From positions 558,001 to 622,000 of the forward strand of contig NC_015675.1 of assembly GCF_000176035.2 (NCBI RefSeq): a stretch of DNA of 64,000 nucleotides, given 5' to 3'. The stretch is from Mesorhizobium opportunistum WSM2075. GTDB lineage: Bacteria; Pseudomonadota; Alphaproteobacteria; Rhizobiales; Rhizobiaceae. The notes under the pieces are model-generated. The model was not told where the DNA came from, ran no database searches, and worked only from the letters and a program-made list of their open reading frames with translations. The translations under genes and the position numbers were made by a program. Positions 1-8,624 of this stretch are shown one piece after another. Numbering within the stretch: position 1 is the stretch's first letter; the number at the start of each line of letters is the position of its first letter.

Positions 1-180
1 GGCGGGGCCGGCACGGTGGCCGGCGGCGTCGTCGGCATCCTGATGCTGAAGGTGGTGCAGAGCGGCCTCGTCGTCATCGGCGTCAACTCCAACTGGCAGC
101 AGATCGCGGTCGGCGTGATCATGGTCATGGCCGTCGGCCTCGACATCGTGCGCCGCCGCTATTTCATTGCCGGCGCCTGA
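1..180 (+). CDS. Sugar ABC transporter permease, C-terminal fragment
   Basis: Only the last 59 residues are present; the gene starts outside the window. The frame is open from base 1 to a TGA at 178-180. The tail combines hydrophobic stretches with G-V-N-S-N-W-Q-Q and ends in an R-R-R segment followed by a few residues, as in RbsC/XylH-type (BPD_transp_2) inner-membrane permeases. It precedes a binding-protein gene by 65 bp and an RbsA-type ATPase gene beyond that, which supports a carbohydrate importer. A short stem-loop (6-bp arms GCCGGC, 209-226) lies between it and the next gene. Substrate is unknown. Confidence 0.75.
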   Translation, partial: GGAGTVAGGVVGILMLKVVQSGLVVIGVNSNWQQIAVGVIMVMAVGLDIVRRRYFIAGA

Positions 181-245
181 AGGCCGCAAGAGAAAGCAGA
201 CATATTGCGCCGGCAAAAACGCCGGCCGACGAAGGGAGGAAGGAC

Positions 246-1220
246 ATGAAAATCGACTTGAAAAAAGGGCTGGTCGGCGCCGCATTGGTGGCGGCGGCCG
301 TTGCCACGTCGCTGGGCTCAGCGGGCCTGGCCCGGGCGGCGGACGTCCACCTGCTCTGGGTGCAGGCGATGAAGGATCATCCCGTACACCGGCTGATGCA
401 GGCGGGCTTCCTGAACAAGTGCAAGGAACTCGGCTACACCTGCGAGGTGGTCGGTGATCCGAGCGCCACCAACTGGGACATTCCAGCGACCTTGCCGCTT
501 GCCGAAGCCGCCCTGGCCCGCACCAAATACGATGCCATCGGCGTCTACGGCCCGGATCCGGCAATCTATTCCTACATCTCCAAACTTGCCAAGGAAGGCT
601 TCCCGATCGTCACCTGGCACGTCCTGCCGCCGGAAGGCACCGTCAACGGCCTGAAGGCGGCAACCGGCGAGAACATCGCCGAGGCCGGAACCAATGCCGC
701 GATCGCCATCGGCGACAAGCTTGGCGGCAAGGGCACCGTGGCGCTGACGCAGGGCGCTTCCAACGACACCGAGAACGCCATGTCGGATGCCTTCCGCAAG
801 ACCATCGCGGCGAAGTATCCCGGCATCAAGGTCCTGGACACCCAGATGGAGGGTTTCGAGCCCTCGGCGGCGGAGGCCAAGGCCGTTGCGATCCTGCAAG
901 GCAATCCTGACGTGACCGCCGCCTTCGGCACCACCGGCAACAGCATCCAGACCTGGTCGGGCGCCGCCCGCAAGGCCGGGCGCGACGTCGTCATCATCGG
1001 CATGGATTACATCAGGCAGAACCTCGATCTGGTGAAGTCGGGCGCCGCCTACGGCATTGTCGCGCAGCCGCTCTACGAAGAAAGCGCCAAGGTCGCCGAA
1101 CTGCTCGGCGACCTCGCCCAGGGCAAGACCGTGCCCTACAGCAATCCGTTGCCGGCGAAGGTGATCACATCAGGCGACCTCGAACCCTATTACAAGATGC
1201 TGGACAGCGCCGGCCAGTAA
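246..1220 (+). CDS. Periplasmic sugar-binding protein of an ABC importer (RbsB type)
   Basis: A 324-residue protein that would capture a sugar in the periplasm and hand it to the permease encoded just upstream. Lysines at the N-terminus, an Ala/Val-rich core and an A-R-A site near residue 31 read as a Sec signal peptide. The rest has the two-lobed Peripla_BP_4 layout, including a late V-I-I-G-M-D strand and a V-A-Q-P-L-Y segment typical of ribose/xylose-type binding proteins. The ATG at 246 follows GGGAGG at 234-239, so the start is well supported. A strong stem-loop follows the stop codon at 1229-1253. The ligand cannot be read from sequence. Confidence 0.9.
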   Translation: MKIDLKKGLVGAALVAAAVATSLGSAGLARAADVHLLWVQAMKDHPVHRLMQAGFLNKCKELGYTCEVVGDPSATNWDIPATLPLAEAALARTKYDAIGVYGPDPAIYSYISKLAKEGFPIVTWHVLPPEGTVNGLKAATGENIAEAGTNAAIAIGDKLGGKGTVALTQGASNDTENAMSDAFRKTIAAKYPGIKVLDTQMEGFEPSAAEAKAVAILQGNPDVTAAFGTTGNSIQTWSGAARKAGRDVVIIGMDYIRQNLDLVKSGAAYGIVAQPLYEESAKVAELLGDLAQGKTVPYSNPLPAKVITSGDLEPYYKMLDSAGQ

Positions 1221-1228
1221 CGCCTGCC

Positions 1229-1253
1229 GCCGGGCCTGCCCTGCGGGCCCGGC
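1229..1253 (+). other. Intercistronic stem-loop after binding-protein gene
   Basis: Perfect 8-bp arms GCCGGGCC (1229-1236) and GGCCCGGC (1246-1253) enclose a 9-nt loop, 8 bp after the stop of the binding-protein gene and 20 bp before the ATPase gene. There is no T-run, so it is more likely an mRNA-stabilising or processing hairpin than a full terminator. Confidence 0.7.
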
Positions 1254-1273
1254 ACCTTCCAGGGGGATCGTCA

Positions 1274-2836
1274 TTGTCCGACGCCAGCCAAGAACCGCTG
1301 TTTTCAGCCACCGCCATCGCCAAGAATTTTGGCGGCGTGCAGGCGTTGCGCGGCGTCGATTTCGATGTCGTCCCGGGCGAGATTCATGCCTTGCTCGGCC
1401 AGAACGGCGCCGGCAAGTCGACGCTGGTCAAAATCCTCAATGGCGTGCATCCGGCCGGCTCCTACTCAGGCATTATCAAGCTCGACGGCCAGGCGGTCAA
1501 TTTTGCCTCGCCCGCCGATGCGCGGTCGAACGGCGTCGGCTACGTGCCGCAGGAGATCGAGGTGCTCGAACAGCTCTCGGTCGCAGAGAACGTCTTTGCC
1601 GGCCGCACCGGCCTCGGCGACGGCGTGCTGGTCCACCAGCGCAAGCTGGAAAAGCGGGCGGGCGAAATCTTTGCCGACCTCGGCATCGCCATCAATCCCA
1701 CGGCCTATGTCGCGTCTCTGACTTCGGCGCAGCGCCATCTGGTGATGATTGCACGCGCCATCGTACTGAAGCCGCGCGTGCTGATGCTGGACGAGCCGAC
1801 CGCCTCGCTGTCGGGCACGGAAGTCGATGCCCTGTTCAGCGTGCTGCGCCCCCTGAAAGCGCAAGGCGTGGCGATGATCTACATCACCCATCGCTTGCCC
1901 GAGGTGCTCGCCATCTGCGACCGCGCCACCGTGCTGCGCGACGGGCAAGTGGCGGTGCGGATCGCAAGGGAAGACTTTGATGCCGAGACCTTCATCTTCT
2001 CGATGTCGGGCCAGCGGTTGCAGCGGCTGTTTCCAGAGCACGCGGCGCCCATGGGCGCGCCGACCGCGCTTGAGGTTCGCAGTCTTACTGTCGCCGGTCA
2101 CAGCGGCGCCGTTCACGGCGCGAGGGATATCGCCCTCTCGGTGGCCGCCGGCGAGATCGTCGGGCTGGCGGGGCTGCTTGGTTCCGGCCGCAGCGAGATC
2201 CTGCATGGCATCTACGGCCGCGTGCCCGCCGAGGGCGAAATCCGCGTCGCCGGACAAGCCGTATCGATCAGGTCGCCAAGCGACGCCCGCGCGGCTGGCA
2301 TCGCGCTGCTGACCGAAGACCGCAAGCGTGACGGCCTGCTGTTCAACCTGCCGGTCGGCGCCAACATCACCATCGGCAACCTTGCGCCCCTGTCGCGGCA
2401 CGGCATGTTGCGCGGCGGGCTCGAGCGCGGTTCGATCCTCGCGGCCATGCGCGCGCTCAACGTCAAGGCGTCATCGCCCCAGGCCGCTGTCACCCATCTG
2501 TCGGGCGGCAACCAGCAGAAGCTGCTGTTTGCCCGCGTGCTGATGCGGGCGCCGAAAGTGCTGCTGCTCGACGAGCCGACCAAGGGCGTCGACGCCGCAA
2601 CCCGGCACGAAATCTACAAGCTCGTGGTCGAGCTGGCCGAGAAGGGAGTCGCCCTCATCATCGTTGCGTCGGAACTCGAAGAGCTGATCGGCCTTTGCGA
2701 CCGCTGCTTGGTCGTCGCCGACGGCAGCATCGTCGACGAATTCAGCCGCGGTGAAGGCGGCGAGGACCGCGTGCTGCGCGCGGTGACGGCAGCGCAAGCG
2801 GAACGCCACGCCATGGCCGCACGGGGCTCACCATGA
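1274..2836 (+). CDS. Sugar ABC importer ATPase, two nucleotide-binding domains (RbsA/XylG type)
   Basis: A 520-residue cytoplasmic ATPase that powers sugar uptake. Two ABC domains are fused, as is usual for the CUT2 family. Domain 1 has Walker A GQNGAGKST (residues 42-50), a degenerate signature L-T-S-A-Q-R and Walker B LMLDEPT near residue 170. Domain 2 has the family's reduced Walker A GLLGSGRSE, a clean LSGGNQQK signature near residue 409 and LLLDEPTKGVD. The start appears to be TTG at 1274 behind AGGGGG at 1261-1266; no nearby in-frame ATG fits. Its TGA overlaps the ATG of the following dehydrogenase gene, indicating translational coupling. Confidence 0.92.
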   Translation: MSDASQEPLFSATAIAKNFGGVQALRGVDFDVVPGEIHALLGQNGAGKSTLVKILNGVHPAGSYSGIIKLDGQAVNFASPADARSNGVGYVPQEIEVLEQLSVAENVFAGRTGLGDGVLVHQRKLEKRAGEIFADLGIAINPTAYVASLTSAQRHLVMIARAIVLKPRVLMLDEPTASLSGTEVDALFSVLRPLKAQGVAMIYITHRLPEVLAICDRATVLRDGQVAVRIAREDFDAETFIFSMSGQRLQRLFPEHAAPMGAPTALEVRSLTVAGHSGAVHGARDIALSVAAGEIVGLAGLLGSGRSEILHGIYGRVPAEGEIRVAGQAVSIRSPSDARAAGIALLTEDRKRDGLLFNLPVGANITIGNLAPLSRHGMLRGGLERGSILAAMRALNVKASSPQAAVTHLSGGNQQKLLFARVLMRAPKVLLLDEPTKGVDAATRHEIYKLVVELAEKGVALIIVASELEELIGLCDRCLVVADGSIVDEFSRGEGGEDRVLRAVTAAQAERHAMAARGSP

Positions 2837-3594
2837 TGTTTGCCGGCAAACGCGTTTTCGTCACCGGTGCGGCGACCGGGATCGGCCGGGCGACGGCGGA
2901 GTATCTGGTCGCGGAAGGCGCCAAGGTGTTCGGCGCCGGGCTGGACGGCGAGGAGGGAAAGGCGCTTGCCGCCCGTCACGCTGAAAGCCAATTGAGCTTC
3001 CGCGAGAGCGACCTCACCCGCGAGGACGATGTCCAGGCGGCCGTTGCGGCGGCGAAAGAGCGGTTTGGCGGGCTCGACGCGGTCGTCAATTGCGCCGGCA
3101 TCTACCCCACCGGCAAGCGGCTCGAAGAACTTTCCGACGAGGACTGGGACAGGACGATCGCCGTCAACCTGACGGCCATCTTCCGCGTTTGCCGGGCAAC
3201 CTTGCCGCTGCTGCGCGCGGCCGGCGGCGGCTCGATCGTCAACATCGCCTCGGTGCATGCCGACGCCACGGTTCCCGGCGTGCCCGCCTATGCCGCAACG
3301 AAGACGGCGGTGGTCGGCCTGTCGCGGCAGATGGCGCTCGACTATGCCGTCGACCGCATCCGCGTCAACGCCGTGCTGGTCGGTTCCGTCGCCACGAGGA
3401 TGACGCTGGACGGGCTGGAGGCGGCCGGCGGCGCGGAAGCGCTGGGCCTTTCGTTCGAGCCCAACCGGATCGCCCGCATTGCCAATCCATCAGAGATTGC
3501 CACGGCGATCGGCTTCCTGATCTCCGACGCCGCTTCCTTCGTCACCGGCAGCGCCATGCAAGTGGATGGCGGCCTGCTGGCACGGCTGCTTTAG
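2833..3594 (+). CDS. Short-chain dehydrogenase/reductase (SDR)
   Basis: A 253-residue NAD(P)-dependent oxidoreductase of the classical SDR family. It has the TGAATGIG cofactor loop near residues 11-18, N-C-A-G in place of the usual N-N-A-G, a catalytic Ser in N-I-A-S, and an intact Y-A-A-T-K active site. Length is normal. The ATG at 2833 overlaps the stop of the importer ATPase (ATGA), so it belongs to the sugar operon and probably oxidises the imported sugar or its lactone/polyol derivative. It overlaps the convergent aldose epimerase gene by 4 bp at its 3' end. The exact substrate is unknown. Confidence 0.88.
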   Translation: MMFAGKRVFVTGAATGIGRATAEYLVAEGAKVFGAGLDGEEGKALAARHAESQLSFRESDLTREDDVQAAVAAAKERFGGLDAVVNCAGIYPTGKRLEELSDEDWDRTIAVNLTAIFRVCRATLPLLRAAGGGSIVNIASVHADATVPGVPAYAATKTAVVGLSRQMALDYAVDRIRVNAVLVGSVATRMTLDGLEAAGGAEALGLSFEPNRIARIANPSEIATAIGFLISDAASFVTGSAMQVDGGLLARLL

Positions 3595-4517
3595 GGCTCA
3601 AGTGCAAAGGGTGCGAATCTAACCGTGCCGGCGGCACTTTCGCCCGGAGCCAGCACGATCACGCCCTCATCGGGATCGTCCCACCGACCCCGGTTGAACG
3701 CACCCGAAGCGTTGGTTTGCGGCTCGACGCAGAAATAGGGTTTGGCCGGATCGGCATAGAGCATCAAATGCTTGAAGACCGGGTCGGCCTTGATGCACAG
3801 GCCTGCGCCTCTGCCGGGAAAGCGGATCGTCGCCTCGCCGCCCCAGCCGCCATAGTCGTTGTTGCGCCAGCCGCCCGGCAAAGGCCGCGCCTCGGCGAAG
3901 TCGAGTTCGGGCGGCAGCGTGACCGGGTCGCCTGAAATGCCGTCCGGCTCTTCAAGGTAGAAGCGCTTGCCCTCGAATTGCAATGTTACGTCCGGATCGC
4001 GATCGAACCAGGGATGCAGACCAAAGCCGAACGGCAGGGGAACCGGTCCGGTGTTGGTCATTGTCATGGTCACGCCGAGGCCTTCCTCGGAAACCGAGAA
4101 TGCCTGCGTCGCGCGGTAGGAATAGGGGTCGGCTCCAGCGGCGATGTCCAGCGACAGGGTGGCGTCGGCGGTCCCCGCCTCGGTGACCGTCCAGGCATGT
4201 TGCCAGCCGCTGCCATGGACGTTGAATTTTTCGGGCGGATTGTTGGGAAGGACCTGCCAGCGTTTTCCCCCGAATTCGAAGGTATTTCCGGCGATGCGGT
4301 TGGCGTAGGGCGTCATCGGAAACATGGCGACGCCAAGCACGTTGCCGGCATCAAGATCCGCATTCGATAGCCGACGCATGAGATCGATGCCGCGCCAGCG
4401 CAGCGCACTCACGGAGCCGCCGATATGCGGCACGAGCCCGACCTCGAGCGCCCCGGCTTTCAGCGTCAGCGGTTCAGAAATTGCGCCCATAGCCTGCCAT
4501 CCATCCACCATCGACAC
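3591..4517 (-). CDS. Aldose 1-epimerase family protein
   Basis: A 308-residue galactose-mutarotase-like protein that would interconvert alpha and beta anomers of a hexose. Residues matching the family active site are visible: N-V-H-G-S-G-W, the H-P-W-F motif holding the catalytic His, and the late V-E-P-Q-T-N segment with the candidate catalytic Glu. It is the last gene of the minus-strand cluster that includes two SDR-like genes and an RbsABC-type importer, so it probably acts on the sugar that importer takes up. Its stop overlaps that of the convergent SDR gene at 3591-3594. It could also be a sugar-phosphate mutarotase relative. Confidence 0.85.
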   Translation of the reverse strand: MSMVDGWQAMGAISEPLTLKAGALEVGLVPHIGGSVSALRWRGIDLMRRLSNADLDAGNVLGVAMFPMTPYANRIAGNTFEFGGKRWQVLPNNPPEKFNVHGSGWQHAWTVTEAGTADATLSLDIAAGADPYSYRATQAFSVSEEGLGVTMTMTNTGPVPLPFGFGLHPWFDRDPDVTLQFEGKRFYLEEPDGISGDPVTLPPELDFAEARPLPGGWRNNDYGGWGGEATIRFPGRGAGLCIKADPVFKHLMLYADPAKPYFCVEPQTNASGAFNRGRWDDPDEGVIVLAPGESAAGTVRFAPFALEP

Positions 4518-5049
4518 CCAGCATCTGGCCCGTCGTATAGGTGTTCATTGGATCGCAGAAGAACAGCACGGCCGCAACCGCTTCCTCGATGCTGCCGGCG
4601 CGGCCGACCGGGGTGTGGCTGAGCATCGCCTTGTCGCCGGAGATGATGGTGGCGTCCTCGATGGCGCCGAAACCGACGGCGTTGACCAGCACCTTCGGCC
4701 CGAACTCCATGGCCAGAGTGCGCATGCCTGCCAGGATAGAGGCATTTTCCATGGAAAAACGCGGATGGCGGCGCATCGGCATGCCGGCGACCGCGGAGAC
4801 CAGGAAGACGATGCGGCCGCCGCGCTCGGCCATGGCCACCGCCGCCTTGCGCGCATCGGCATGCAGGAAGCGCGGATCCTGCGCCGTCGTTCCCGGACGC
4901 AGCGGATTGGAGATCAGCAGGATGTCGGCGGGTTGCGTTGCTTCGACGATGGTGCCGCCACAGGCGCGCAACGCGGCGAGCACCGCATCGACGATGGGGT
5001 TGGTTTCACCGTCCAGTGCGACAGTGGCGCCCGCGAGTTCGATGTCCAT
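4474..5049 (-). CDS. Short SDR-like protein lacking the active-site residues
   Basis: About 191 residues from ATG at 5049; an alternative GTG at 5061 would add four residues and overlap the upstream stop (GTGA). The C-terminal half is clearly SDR-like, with the V-D-G-G-W ending and G-P-K-V-L-V-N-A-V-G-F strand. The N-terminus lacks the T-G-x-x-x-G-x-G loop. At the S-x12-Y-x3-K position it has Ser, then Phe instead of Tyr and Asn instead of Lys. It should therefore not be a competent dehydrogenase. It overlaps the epimerase gene at its 3' end and follows a second, Tyr-less SDR, suggesting a structural partner or regulatory subunit. Confidence 0.8.
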   Translation of the reverse strand: MDIELAGATVALDGETNPIVDAVLAALRACGGTIVEATQPADILLISNPLRPGTTAQDPRFLHADARKAAVAMAERGGRIVFLVSAVAGMPMRRHPRFSMENASILAGMRTLAMEFGPKVLVNAVGFGAIEDATIISGDKAMLSHTPVGRAGSIEEAVAAVLFFCDPMNTYTTGQMLGVDGGWMAGYGRNF

Positions 5050-5057
5050 GGCGCCGC

Positions 5058-5837
5058 TCACATCATGTATCCCGCCGTCCAGCCGCCATCGACGGCCAGC
5101 ACCTGGCCGTTGACGTAACTGGCGGCCGGCGAGGCCAGGAACAGCACCGCCTCGGCGATCTCCCGCGGCTCGGCGGGCCGGCCGAGCGGCACATGGGCGA
5201 GGAATTCCTGCGTGCGGCCGGCGAACTTGCCGTCGTCGCCGTAGAACAGTTTTGCCGTCAGCGCCGTCATCACAGAGCCCGGGGCAACGGCGTTGGTCAG
5301 GATGCCCTTGGCGCCCAACTCGATCGCCATCGAGCGCGTCAAATGGATGATGGCTGCCTTGGCGGCGACGAACGGGCTCTGCAGCCGCATGGCGGCGAGG
5401 CCGACGACCGAGGCGATGTTGACGATGCGCCCGCCCCTGCCGGTGGCAAGCATGGGCGCCAATGCCGCCCGGCTCATGATGTAGAGGCCGTCGAGGTCGA
5501 TGCCGGTGATGCGATCCCATTCCTGCGATGGAAATTCATCCAATGTGACGCGATGCGCCAGCGTGTTGACACCGGCATTGTTGACGAGGATGTCGAGACG
5601 GCCGTGCCGCTCCAAGATCGCGGCGACCGCGCCGTCGACCGAGGCGATGTCACGGATGTCGGTGGTGCAGGCCATCGCATTGCTCAAACCGGCCGCGACC
5701 TGGCTTGCGCCCTCGCCATCGATGTCGGCGACGACGACCGCGGCGCCATTGTCGGACAGGCGCCTGGCGATGGAGCTGCCGATCGCCCCTGCCGCCCCCG
5801 TCACCAGCGCTACCTTGCCTCGCAAATCGCAGCGCAT
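5058..5837 (-). CDS. SDR-family protein with catalytic Tyr replaced by Phe
   Basis: A 259-residue protein with full SDR length and an intact cofactor loop T-G-A-A-G-A-I-G (residues 13-20), V-N-N-A-G near 85-89 and the C-terminal V-D-G-G-W. In the active site Ser143 and Lys160 are present, but residue 156, the Tyr of S-x12-Y-x3-K, is Phe (codon TTC on the minus strand). The catalytic Asn position also reads Asp (I-D-L-D-G). It can probably bind NAD(P) but may not do ordinary proton transfer. It lies next to the short SDR-like gene and downstream of a sugar importer. A TATAAT-like hexamer lies just upstream. Confidence 0.85.
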   Translation of the reverse strand: MRCDLRGKVALVTGAAGAIGSSIARRLSDNGAAVVVADIDGEGASQVAAGLSNAMACTTDIRDIASVDGAVAAILERHGRLDILVNNAGVNTLAHRVTLDEFPSQEWDRITGIDLDGLYIMSRAALAPMLATGRGGRIVNIASVVGLAAMRLQSPFVAAKAAIIHLTRSMAIELGAKGILTNAVAPGSVMTALTAKLFYGDDGKFAGRTQEFLAHVPLGRPAEPREIAEAVLFLASPAASYVNGQVLAVDGGWTAGYMM

Positions 5838-5872
5838 GCCCCGTCCGTCCTCAAGTCACATTGGGTTATGCT

Positions 5873-5878
5873 ATTATA
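5873..5878 (-). promoter_or_regulatory. Possible internal promoter for the SDR pair (-10-like hexamer)
   Basis: On the minus strand the 84-bp gap between the permease stop and the SDR start contains TATAAT (5873-5878) with TTGCCC about 15 bp upstream, in an unusually A+T-rich patch for this DNA. It could drive the SDR pair and epimerase independently of the importer. Spacing is short and there is no experimental support. Confidence 0.3.
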
Positions 5879-5921
5879 ATATCTTCAAGGGCCGGGCAAG
5901 CAGCGGTATCGCTCCGCGTGC

Positions 5922-6917
5922 TTATTCCGCCGGCGCGCCGGCGACGTTCTTGCGGGCGGCCTCGACCATCAGCCGCCGTGCCCTGAACACGCCCCATTGC
6001 TGGTCGACCAGCACGCCGATGAGGATGACGCCGCCCATCACCGCGAAGTTGAGGGAGGACGGAATGCCGAGCAGGTTGACGAGGTTCTGCAGCTCCTGCA
6101 GCAGCACGGTGCCGAGAACGACGCCGATCAGCGAGCCTTCGCCGCCGCGCAGCGAAAAGCCGCCCAGCACTGCCGCCGCGATGGCGTAGAGCTCGTAGAA
6201 CTGGCCGTGGCTGGCGGGCGAGATCGAGCGCGTGTACATGGCGAAATAGATCGCCGACAAGGCCGTCAGCACGCCGCAGATGACATAGGCCGCCATGACG
6301 ATGCGGCCGGTGCGGATGCCCGAATATTTCGCCGCCTCCTCGTTCTTGCCGATGGCGTAGAGATAGCGGCCGAACACTGAGCGGTGCAGCACCACCCACA
6401 TGACGATGGCGATGACGATCAGCGCGATGAAGGAGTTCGGCACGCCCCAGGAGCGGCCGGCGGTGAGGAATTCCAGTTCCGGGAAATTCTGGCCGAAGGC
6501 AAAACCGGCGGTGCCGTCGGCGGTGTAGAAGCGGGCGACGCCGCGATAGATCAGAAGGCCGCACAAGGTCACCACGAAAGGCTGCAGCTTGAGCCGCGTG
6601 ATCAGCCAGCCATGCACGAGGCCGATGATGGCGCCGAGCGCGATGATCAGCACGAAGGCCAGCGGCCAGTCCAGATCGCGCACGGCGATTAAGTCGATGA
6701 ACAGCGTGCCGAGCAGCGCGACCACCGAGCCGACCGACAGTTCGATGCCGCCGGTGATGATGACGAAGGCCTGGCCGATCGACAGGATGCCGAACAGGCC
6801 GATCAGGTTCGAGGTGTTGGCAAGATTGATCGGCAAGAGGAAGCGCGGGTTGATGATGGCCACGATCGCCCCGACCACCAGGATCAGGATCAGCAGGCCG
6901 AGATCTTTCTTGCTCAT
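5922..6917 (-). CDS. Sugar ABC importer permease (RbsC type)
   Basis: A 331-residue inner-membrane permease of the BPD_transp_2 family. Many hydrophobic segments are evident from the N-terminus (L-G-L-L-I-L-I-L-V-V-G-A) onward, with the G-G-I-E-L-S-V-G-S segment near residues 76-84 and the L-G-G-x-S-L-R-G-G-x-G motif near residue 250 that mark RbsC/XylH-type subunits. It lies 54 bp downstream of the RbsA-type ATPase gene and completes a binding-protein, ATPase, permease set. The substrate is probably a pentose or related sugar given the accompanying epimerase and SDR genes, but this is inference. Confidence 0.92.
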   Translation of the reverse strand: MSKKDLGLLILILVVGAIVAIINPRFLLPINLANTSNLIGLFGILSIGQAFVIITGGIELSVGSVVALLGTLFIDLIAVRDLDWPLAFVLIIALGAIIGLVHGWLITRLKLQPFVVTLCGLLIYRGVARFYTADGTAGFAFGQNFPELEFLTAGRSWGVPNSFIALIVIAIVMWVVLHRSVFGRYLYAIGKNEEAAKYSGIRTGRIVMAAYVICGVLTALSAIYFAMYTRSISPASHGQFYELYAIAAAVLGGFSLRGGEGSLIGVVLGTVLLQELQNLVNLLGIPSSLNFAVMGGVILIGVLVDQQWGVFRARRLMVEAARKNVAGAPAE

Positions 6918-6971
6918 CGTCTTCTCCCCAATGCCTGCCCGCGCGCTCTACTGGCGACGCCGCGGCAAAAA

Positions 6972-8513
6972 CTATTTCGGCTGCTTGCCCACCGCCAGCA
7001 GCAGTACGTTTTCCTGGCTGAACTGGTCCTTGTCGAGAATGCCGGATATCTGGCCCTCATGCATGACGGCGATACGGTCGGACACGCCGATCACCTCCTC
7101 CATGTCGCTGGAGATCATCAGCACGGCGACGCCGGCATCGGCGAGCGCCCGCATCAGCCCGTAGATCTCGGCCTTGGCGCCGATGTCGATGCCGCGCGTC
7201 GGCTCGTCGAGGATCATCACCTTGGGGTTCATGGCCAGCCATTTGCCGAGCACCACCTTCTGCTGGTTGCCGCCCGACAGCGTGCCGGTGCGCGTCTGCA
7301 CCGAAGGCGCCTTGATGCCGAGATCTTTCTTCTGCTTCTCGGCGGTGGCGGTTTCCGCACTTGCCGAGACCAGGGAACGCTTCGCATGCGCCGGCAGATT
7401 GGGCAGCGAAATGTTCTGCGCGATCGACAGGTCGAGCAGGATGCCGGTCAGCTTGCGGTCTTCCGGGACCAGGAAAATGCCGTGCGCGACGGCGTCGGCG
7501 GCCGAGCCCAGCACAAGCGGTTTGCCGTCGAGTTCGAGCGTGCCGCCAAGGCTGCCTTCGATGCCGAAGAACACCCGCGCCAGTTCGGTGCGGCCGGAGC
7601 CGACAAGACCGGCAAGGCCGAGGATTTCGCCGCGCCTGACGTCGAGGTCGACAGGCCGGCCGGGATAGGTGGGGGTGCGCACCGCCTTGGCCGCAAGGGC
7701 GACGGCGCCGGGCGCCCGGGCTGCTTCGGAGGCCTTCTCGCGTTCCTTCAGCATGCGGCCGATCATCAGCTTGACCATCTGGTCGTGGTTGATGTCGCGT
7801 TTCTGAAGCGTGCCGGCCAGCATGCCGTCGCGCAGCACGACGACACGGTCGGCGACGCGCTCGATCTCGTGCAGGCGGTGCGAAATGAAGATGACGCTGA
7901 TGCCGTCGGCCTTCAGCGCCTTGATGACGTCGAGCAATTTGTCGGTCTCGGCGATCGGCAGGCTCGATGTCGGCTCGTCGAGGATGACCAGCCGCGCCTT
8001 GATCGACAGCGCCTTGGCGATCTCGACCATCTGCTGCTGGGCGAGCGACAGGTCGGCAACCTGCATGTCTGCGGAGAAATTGGCGCCAACGCGCTTGAGC
8101 AGCGGCGCCACCATGGCGCGCAGCCGGGCGCGGTCGACGAGCCTGAGCGGCCCGGCGCGCAGCGGCTCGCGGCCGAAGAAGATGTTGGCGGCGACATCGA
8201 GATTGTCGAACAAATTGAGTTCCTGGTGGACGAAGGCGATGCCCGAACCCAGGCTGCCTTCGACGGTCAGGCTGTTGTGGGCGGTGCCGTCGACGGTGAT
8301 GGTACCGGTGTCCGGCGTGGTGACGCCGCCGAGGATCTTCATCAAGGTGGATTTGCCGGCGCCGTTCTCGCCGACGAGGCCGATGACCTCGCCCGGCCTC
8401 ACCTCCATGGAAAAACCATCGAGCGCGACGACGCCCGGATAGGTCTTGCGCACGTTCTCGAGGCTGAGAAACGGGGTGCTCGCGGCGATGGATGTGTCGG
8501 AATAATTCATCAT
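6972..8513 (-). CDS. Sugar ABC importer ATPase, two nucleotide-binding domains (RbsA type)
   Basis: A 513-residue CUT2-type ATPase. Domain 1 has Walker A GENGAGKST (residues 48-56), the family's modified signature L-S-L-A-Q-Q-Q and Walker B V-I-L-D-E-P-T. Domain 2 has the reduced Walker A G-L-V-G-S-G-R-T-E, an LSGGNQQK signature and M-I-L-D-E-P-T-R-G-I-D. It is separated from the upstream binding-protein gene by 111 bp that contain a perfect 13-bp-arm stem-loop. It energises uptake through the permease encoded downstream. Confidence 0.93.
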   Translation of the reverse strand: MMNYSDTSIAASTPFLSLENVRKTYPGVVALDGFSMEVRPGEVIGLVGENGAGKSTLMKILGGVTTPDTGTITVDGTAHNSLTVEGSLGSGIAFVHQELNLFDNLDVAANIFFGREPLRAGPLRLVDRARLRAMVAPLLKRVGANFSADMQVADLSLAQQQMVEIAKALSIKARLVILDEPTSSLPIAETDKLLDVIKALKADGISVIFISHRLHEIERVADRVVVLRDGMLAGTLQKRDINHDQMVKLMIGRMLKEREKASEAARAPGAVALAAKAVRTPTYPGRPVDLDVRRGEILGLAGLVGSGRTELARVFFGIEGSLGGTLELDGKPLVLGSAADAVAHGIFLVPEDRKLTGILLDLSIAQNISLPNLPAHAKRSLVSASAETATAEKQKKDLGIKAPSVQTRTGTLSGGNQQKVVLGKWLAMNPKVMILDEPTRGIDIGAKAEIYGLMRALADAGVAVLMISSDMEEVIGVSDRIAVMHEGQISGILDKDQFSQENVLLLAVGKQPK

Positions 8514-8581
8514 GCCTGACAGCAGTTGGCGGGCCGGCCTCCCGGCAGACTGACGGTCCTCGAAGGGTTCGTCAATGCGAA

Positions 8582-8610
8582 CAGCCGGCTCAAGCGACTT
8601 GAGCCGGCTG
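8582..8610 (-). other. Perfect 13-bp-arm stem-loop after binding-protein gene
   Basis: CAGCCGGCTCAAG (8582-8594) and its exact reverse complement (8598-8610) enclose a 3-nt loop. The element lies 14 bp beyond the binding-protein stop and 68 bp before the ATPase start. No T-run follows on the minus strand, so read-through is expected. It would protect the 3' end of the binding-protein message or attenuate expression of the ATPase and permease. Confidence 0.85.
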
Positions 8611-8624
8611 AACTGCCTTTGGGC

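Noticed and set aside
7059..8519. Long plus-strand open frame opposite the RbsA-type ATPase
   Set aside because: The minus strand has complete ABC ATPase motifs; the plus-strand product is low-complexity and has no Shine-Dalgarno.
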